A stretch of DNA of 9,920 nt from CAG-877 sp963589235 (GTDB lineage: Bacteria; Bacillota_I; Bacilli_A; RF39; UBA660). The notes under the pieces are model-generated. The model did no database searches and had not been told where the DNA came from. It saw only the letters and a list, made by a program, of their open reading frames with translations. Location of the stretch: NCBI GenBank assembly GCA_963589235.1, contig CAVAJX010000108.1:1-9920 (forward strand). The letters run 5' to 3'. Positions 6,405-9,920 of this stretch are shown piece by piece (positions within the stretch are counted from its first letter, which is position 1; each line of letters opens with the position of its first letter). The translations under genes were made by a program, and so were the position numbers.

Positions 6405-7403
6405 TTATTTTCTAAATAAGCCAAATACTCTTCCTGAATTAGCATCATTATTTGTAGTTTGACTTATTAACCCGGTTCTAACTAAGAAGTCGTTAATAGC
6501 ACCATTTCTTTGTCTTTCATCTAATGGCGGCATATTATAAGCAACTCGTATATTTGATTCCATTTCAAAATCAGATATATCTTTACTTGATAATAGACTC
6601 TTATTTAGAATTACCTTTTTATTTCTTACTCTATTTAAAGCACTAGGCTCTCTTCTTATTAACTTATTTAATTTAATAATACTAGGTTCAATTAAATAGA
6701 ACACTTCATGACATACCTCATCATGTGGGTATGTATTTAAATCTATTAATATAACTGGAGTCTGACTGTTACTAGCAATAAGATTTTTTAAATCATCTTT
6801 ACTTACGGAAAGCATGTTTTTTTGATTAAAAAACATGAAATCACGCTTATCCACTTCAATTGCTAGAACTGGTGTGTTTAGTGCAGCTTCCAACTCTTTT
6901 TTTAGCATATAGATTAATGTTGTAGAACCGGCATTATCTGTTATACTTCTAAATCCTATTATTACTGAACTTTTATTCTCTGCCGTAGGAGTTGCTGTAG
7001 CAGCTACTTGCAAAGATTGTCCTGCCATTTGTTGAATATGTTCAACATCTTTATAGGTATTGGATTTTTGAAGTAAATACTTTATACCATCTATATTAGT
7101 GGTAAAATTGTATAAACCATATGTTATGATCCTAGCTAAAAAAGTAGCAGTACATAACTTAGAATTTTCTGGTATATATAACACTACTTTTTCAGGATCT
7201 AATTGTTGTGCTAAAATTTGATAATTATCGGGATTATCATACCCTTTAATGGCAGTTACATCAAGAATCATTTTATTAAAGAAAAAGTTCTTAAACATTT
7301 CTACTATTTCTCTTGCTTCATAACTACCAGTAACTGTTTTAATAATGTCAATATCTAATGCTGACAGTGATTGTTGTTGTTCATTTGCTATTATAACGTT
7401 CAT
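6405..7403 (-). CDS. TadZ/CpaE-like (MinD-related) protein with degenerate P-loop
   Basis: A 332-residue soluble protein. Residues 1-125 look like a receiver-type alpha/beta domain (MNVIIANEQQQ start, ILDV at 46-49, VVLYIP at 73-78). A linker follows to about 145, then a MinD/SIMIBI-like ATPase domain begins at VIIGFRSITDNAGSTTL (147-163), with VLAIEVD at 179-185 and a Walker-B-like strand VILIDL at 217-222 (D221). This receiver-plus-ATPase layout is that of TadZ/CpaE, which positions Tad pilus machinery at the membrane. The P-loop is abnormal: the GK(T/S)T core is AGSTT, lacking the catalytic lysine, so ATP turnover is doubtful and a scaffold role is likely. It follows the TadE-like gene by 25 bases with GGGTGAT upstream. 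The TadZ call is an inference from fold order and the Tad neighbourhood. Confidence 0.65.
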   Translation of the reverse strand: MNVIIANEQQQSLSALDIDIIKTVTGSYEAREIVEMFKNFFFNKMILDVTAIKGYDNPDNYQILAQQLDPEKVVLYIPENSKLCTATFLARIITYGLYNFTTNIDGIKYLLQKSNTYKDVEHIQQMAGQSLQVAATATPTAENKSSVIIGFRSITDNAGSTTLIYMLKKELEAALNTPVLAIEVDKRDFMFFNQKNMLSVSKDDLKNLIASNSQTPVILIDLNTYPHDEVCHEVFYLIEPSIIKLNKLIRREPSALNRVRNKKVILNKSLLSSKDISDFEMESNIRVAYNMPPLDERQRNGAINDFLVRTGLISQTTNNDANSGRVFGLFRK

Positions 7404-7428
7404 CTATATCATCACCCAGTTTCTCAAA

Positions 7429-7884
7429 CTAATTACTTGATGGTACAAACGCTTTCGTTGTACCTGATACTTGGAAAATACTTAGTTGTGGCATTATTTT
7501 ATTAATTATTGGAATATCTATAACTATAGCTGTCGTTACTTTATAATAAACTTTTTTCTTTAAGTCAACATTTCCTGTATCAGTTTCTGCTTCCATTCTT
7601 TTTATACAATATGAATTGTTGCATACATAACCCGCATCAGTTAAATTTAAGCTGCTAGCATTATATCCGACAGATTTCATATAATCTTTAATAACTTGAT
7701 TACATTTATTATTTTCATTGCCTGGATCACATGCACCTTCATATTGTTCTATTGTAGTGATTATTTTGTTTTTTACACGAAATGCCTTTGTATAATTGAC
7801 ATTGAATGCTAAATATCCTGATACTAATACCAAGAATACAACAATAATTACCATGTTCATAAGTCCACCAAATGCATCACGCAT
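7429..7884 (-). CDS. TadE-like pseudopilin, four cysteines
   Basis: A 151-residue protein with a short polar start (MRDAFGG), one hydrophobic segment at about 10-29, and a soluble extracytoplasmic domain. The very short leader ending in Gly-Gly before a long hydrophobic helix that continues into a charged helix (KAFRVKNKIITTIEQYE, 33-49) resembles TadE/TadF and DUF4320-type pilin-like proteins, which are processed by prepilin peptidases. The usual Glu at position +5 of the mature pilin is not obvious. The outer domain has four cysteines (C52, C61, C88, C93), enough for two disulfides. The gene starts 20 bases after the 56-residue pilin-like gene with AGAGGTGAT upstream and is followed by the TadZ-like gene. 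Probably a minor subunit or initiator of the Flp-like filament; no specific partner is visible. Confidence 0.65.
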   Translation of the reverse strand: MRDAFGGLMNMVIIVVFLVLVSGYLAFNVNYTKAFRVKNKIITTIEQYEGACDPGNENNKCNQVIKDYMKSVGYNASSLNLTDAGYVCNNSYCIKRMEAETDTGNVDLKKKVYYKVTTAIVIDIPIINKIMPQLSIFQVSGTTKAFVPSSN

Positions 7885-7904
7885 AACTAATCACCTCTTT
7901 TTAT

Positions 7905-8075
7905 TTATCTTCTTTCTAATACAATCATACCAGGATCATTACCAGAAATATTTTCCCATTGAGTGTTTAATGAAGTTTTGATATTTGGCCACATAACCCA
8001 GAAGAAACCAATAACAGCTGCTATAGCAATTAAAGTAATTACTGTTAAGTTTAATTCTCCAGTTGCTGCTTTCAT
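7905..8075 (-). CDS. 56-aa Flp-pilin-like small membrane protein
   Basis: A short frame from ATG at 8075 to TAA at 7905 encodes 56 residues: MKAATG, then ELNLTVITLIAIAAVIGFFW with the hydrophobic span at about 10-29, then a polar tail with Trp40 and a charged end. AGGAG lies ten bases upstream and a strong promoter lies before that. Size, six-residue leader ending in Gly, and a single N-terminal helix match Flp-type pilins of Tad systems, which are typically 50-80 residues. The canonical G/xxxxEY processing motif is not present: Glu comes directly after the Gly instead of at +5. It sits between tadBC-like and tadE-like genes. It could instead be a small membrane anchor, but the dedicated promoter fits a bulk subunit. 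Confidence 0.65.
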   Translation of the reverse strand: MKAATGELNLTVITLIAIAAVIGFFWVMWPNIKTSLNTQWENISGNDPGMIVLERR

Positions 8076-8108
8076 CTACGCATCGCTCCTTTCTATTATT
8101 ACAATTTT

Positions 8109-8137
8109 ATTATAACAAAATGTATTATTTTTATCAA
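8109..8137 (-). promoter_or_regulatory. strong sigma-A-type promoter with extended -10 for the 56-aa pilin-like gene
   Basis: On the minus strand TTGATA (8137-8132, five of six to consensus) is followed after exactly 17 bases by a perfect TATAAT (8114-8109), with TGT directly before it, so it is also an extended -10. Start of transcription is predicted near 8102, leaving a leader of about 27 bases that carries AAAGGAG before the ATG at 8075. It lies in the 71-base gap between the TadC-like gene and the pilin-like gene, with no clear terminator before it. Confidence 0.8.
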
Positions 8138-8146
8138 TATTTTTTT

Positions 8147-8956
8147 CTACATATTGAACATCATCATCATAGAAATTAAGATTATTAACATAACACCAAT
8201 ACCAGTTACAACTAACATAACCATGGTTTGACTTTCCATATGACCAAGACGTTCTTTATACTTAGTTTCACGAGCTTTATTTTGAAGATTTGATACTGTT
8301 CTTGAAAACATCATTAATCTTTCTTGTTTCTTTTCTTGTGAACCTATACCTAATCTATATAACAAACGCATCATACGCATAGAATCACGTACAGGATAAG
8401 TATTAGCAAAATCCATGTATGGATCAATACTTGCATCACCTGAATTTATTTTATTAATTAATTCTCTTAAACCTGGTTTGAATATTTCAGGAGCATCATC
8501 TATAGATTTACCTAATGCTACTGGTACTGTATAATGTTGAATTAAGATTTCCAAACTCTTTAAGTAATATGGTAACATTATATCTATTTCATGTAGATGT
8601 GCTTTGTAAAAACTCTTAAGTTGCATGTATGGTATTTTAAACATAACTACTCCAACTACAACAGATAATACTAAGTTTAAAAAGAATTGAGAATTAAATA
8701 GAGATCCTGATGAGCCACCTGTTGCTGTTATTGCTAGTATTACTAGAAAAGCAACAATAGCGTAAGTACATCTTTTCATATATAACTGGTCTACATCTAC
8801 TTCTTCTCCATATTTAGCAAAAACTAAGAATGTATAGTCCTCTTCTCTAAAGGCTTGTAAATATTTTTCATTGTCAATCATAAATTTCTTTTTATCAATG
8901 GTACCATTGTAAATAAAGATTCCTATTATGATTGCTCCTACTATTAACGCTTCCAT
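8147..8956 (-). CDS. TadC-like type II secretion F-domain membrane protein
   Basis: A 269-residue polytopic membrane protein. Hydrophobic spans are at about 3-17, 63-79, 90-108 and 245-267 (Met/Ile-rich end). Between the third and fourth lies a cytoplasmic helical domain (about 118-240) of the T2SS-F type, with LPYYLKSLEILIQ near 128-140 and a basic stretch RMMRLLYRLGIGSQEKKQER near 194-213. In Tad systems TadB and TadC form the inner-membrane platform that couples the TadA ATPase to pilin insertion. The gene follows the TadB-like gene with a one-base TAATG overlap and a weak ribosome site, so it is probably coupled to it. A promoter-bearing gap separates it from the pilin-like gene. The TadC label rests on domain type and gene order; it could equally be called a GspF/PilC-like half. 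Confidence 0.75.
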   Translation of the reverse strand: MEALIVGAIIIGIFIYNGTIDKKKFMIDNEKYLQAFREEDYTFLVFAKYGEEVDVDQLYMKRCTYAIVAFLVILAITATGGSSGSLFNSQFFLNLVLSVVVGVVMFKIPYMQLKSFYKAHLHEIDIMLPYYLKSLEILIQHYTVPVALGKSIDDAPEIFKPGLRELINKINSGDASIDPYMDFANTYPVRDSMRMMRLLYRLGIGSQEKKQERLMMFSRTVSNLQNKARETKYKERLGHMESQTMVMLVVTGIGVMLIILISMMMMFNM

Positions 8957-9858
8957 TATTCAGCACCTACATTCTCATTATAGTATTTTTCTCCTTTTAA
9001 AAGGAAATAAGTATTTATAATTAATACTCCATGAAGTAGGAATTTTATATACCATCTTTCTAGAAGAATGATATATGTTTCCCTACCAAGTAAGTATTGA
9101 ACAAGCATAACCATTAGGTATAACATTATACCGAACTGCAAAAATGATTTATGGAATGAAGCTCTTTCGATACGGTCTCTATAAACACTTTCTACTAACA
9201 TGTCTATGTCCAATTGCATGTTATCTAATGAATCGGCTGAATTTCTAGCACCTTCTTTTGTTATTTGTAAGAATAACTGGTGCATATTTTTTACGATATA
9301 GTATGGATAAGTTCTACTCATATGAGCAAGAGACTCATCAATACTACCGTTTTTATAAGCTAATTCTATCATATAGTCAACATCACTTTTTACGGGATCT
9401 TCTAGGATACCAGAGTTTCTTACTCCTTCTAGAGATTTAACGAAACTTTGTGTTGTTGCAAATTCCATAATTACATTTGAGGTATATACTTGGATTTGTT
9501 CAAAGATGAATTCACTATATACTCTTTTGCATCTTAAATATGATAGATATGGTACAAACATAATAACTATTACTATATAAAATATACAAATAACTAAGTT
9601 GTAAAAGTATAGATAAGTTACTGCTCCAGCAAATACTGACATACCAACTACTTGGATGGCATATTGCTTAGCAGTATACTCTTGACCTAACTCTTTTGTT
9701 TTTTCTCTTACTACTTTAAATGAGTAAGGAGCAAATCTATCATACATTTGCTGAACTTGGACAGTAATAAATTTTCCAACATTCTGCCCTTTATAGTTTC
9801 TATAGGCTAAAATAGCAAAGGCAATAACTATTAAAATTAATAATTCTTCTATATACAT
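8956..9858 (-). CDS. TadB-like type II secretion F-domain membrane protein
   Basis: A 300-residue membrane protein with an N-terminal span (about 4-18), a paired hydrophobic region (about 67-105), a cytoplasmic T2SS-F-type helical domain (about 112-235, including QIQVYTSNVIMEFATTQSFV at 121-140 and a GSIDESLAHMSR stretch at 171-182) and two C-terminal spans (about 239-257 and 269-287). This is the TadB arrangement. With its downstream partner it would make the platform of a Tad/Flp-like pilus. ATG at 9858 is chosen because GAGGGAG stands eight bases upstream; the frame stays open to the right edge without another credible start. In Tad operons the TadA/CpaF ATPase gene usually comes just before tadB, which here would be beyond the window. 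Confidence 0.75.
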   Translation of the reverse strand: MYIEELLILIVIAFAILAYRNYKGQNVGKFITVQVQQMYDRFAPYSFKVVREKTKELGQEYTAKQYAIQVVGMSVFAGAVTYLYFYNLVICIFYIVIVIMFVPYLSYLRCKRVYSEFIFEQIQVYTSNVIMEFATTQSFVKSLEGVRNSGILEDPVKSDVDYMIELAYKNGSIDESLAHMSRTYPYYIVKNMHQLFLQITKEGARNSADSLDNMQLDIDMLVESVYRDRIERASFHKSFLQFGIMLYLMVMLVQYLLGRETYIILLERWYIKFLLHGVLIINTYFLLKGEKYYNENVGAE

Positions 9859-9920
9859 ATTTATTACTCCCTCGTATAATAGTTTTTGTAAGTGATTTAT
9901 TTTTAATATTTTACTTACAT
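9859..9920. other. AT-rich leader upstream of the TadB-like gene, cut by the window edge
   Basis: This 62-base stretch holds the GAGGGAG ribosome site (9868-9874 region) and an imperfectly spaced inverted repeat, GTAAGT at 9888-9893 with ACTTAC at 9913-9918, separated by a long AT-rich loop. No T-run follows it, so it is not a convincing terminator. Two of the three minus-strand frames are closed by stops; the third stays open to the edge but lacks a start codon and a ribosome site. The preceding gene must end at or beyond the window. Confidence 0.4.

Noticed and set aside
6404..6420. Perfect 7-bp inverted repeat (CTTATTT/AAATAAG) at the end of the TadZ-like gene as a terminator
   Set aside because: The three-base loop and pure AT stem are not followed by a T-run on the minus strand, and the -35 box begins there instead.
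7796..9440. Plus-strand frames at 7796-7981 and 9258-9440
   Set aside because: They are opposite the pilin-like and TadB-like genes and have no start signals; they are treated as complement shadows.
9888..9918. Inverted repeat GTAAGT/ACTTAC upstream of the TadB-like gene as an operator or terminator
   Set aside because: The arms are only six to seven bases with a long AT-rich loop and no T-run; this is expected by chance in such AT-rich DNA.
1..9920. CRISPR array, tRNA, rRNA, insertion sequence or integrase
   Set aside because: No regular spaced repeats, no RNA-gene-like conserved segments and no transposase or recombinase motifs were found by reading both strands.

Overview
This is an AT-rich window in which every supportable gene lies on the minus strand, so it reads from right (9858) to left (1). 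Strong AGGAGG-type ribosome binding sites, sigma-A-like promoters, short AT-rich intergenic gaps and a PrgI-type VirB3 point to a low-GC Bacillota. No outer-membrane T4SS component (VirB7/VirB9 type) is seen. TGA serves as a stop codon (ATGA overlap at 5415-5418), so this is not a Mycoplasma-type recoded genome. A gut Bacilli or uncultured Mollicutes-related lineage is a guess only.

The locus looks like a hybrid of two envelope machines. Right part (9858-6405), Tad/type IV pilus-like module: two type II secretion F-domain membrane proteins in TadB-TadC order (9858-8956, 8956-8147); a 56-residue pilin-like protein (8075-7905) behind its own strong promoter; a TadE-like pseudopilin with four cysteines (7884-7429); and a TadZ/CpaE-like protein with a degenerate P-loop (7403-6405). 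Left part (6346-1), Gram-positive type IV secretion module: two related VirB2-like double-spanning pilins (6346-6005 and 5936-5415), a VirB6/TrbL-like channel protein (5418-3460), a PrgI/VirB3 protein (3428-3117), a VirB4 ATPase split into an N-domain gene (3132-2587) and a motor gene (2587-797), and a single-pass membrane protein whose C-terminal domain runs off the left edge (773 to beyond 1), in the position where VirB1-type wall hydrolases often lie.

Control elements concentrate around the pilin genes. There is a textbook promoter before the 56-aa pilin (8109-8137), another before the 113-aa pilin (6373-6401), and between the two VirB2-like pilins an intrinsic terminator (5981-6010) followed by an extended -10 promoter (5954-5962). 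This would let the structural subunits be made at different levels from the machine. The other genes are packed with 1-, 4- and 16-base overlaps or short gaps, suggesting translational coupling.

In the likely working model, the VirB4 motor and the VirB3/VirB6 membrane core assemble a VirB2-like surface structure, while the TadB/TadC/TadZ proteins handle a second, Flp-like filament; a TadA/VirB11-type ATPase may lie just right of the window. No relaxase, VirD4 coupling protein, integrase, tRNA, rRNA, CRISPR or insertion sequence is visible, so the window does not show whether this is a conjugative element, a protein-secretion system or a chromosomal pilus. No gene-free stretch exceeds 300 bases.
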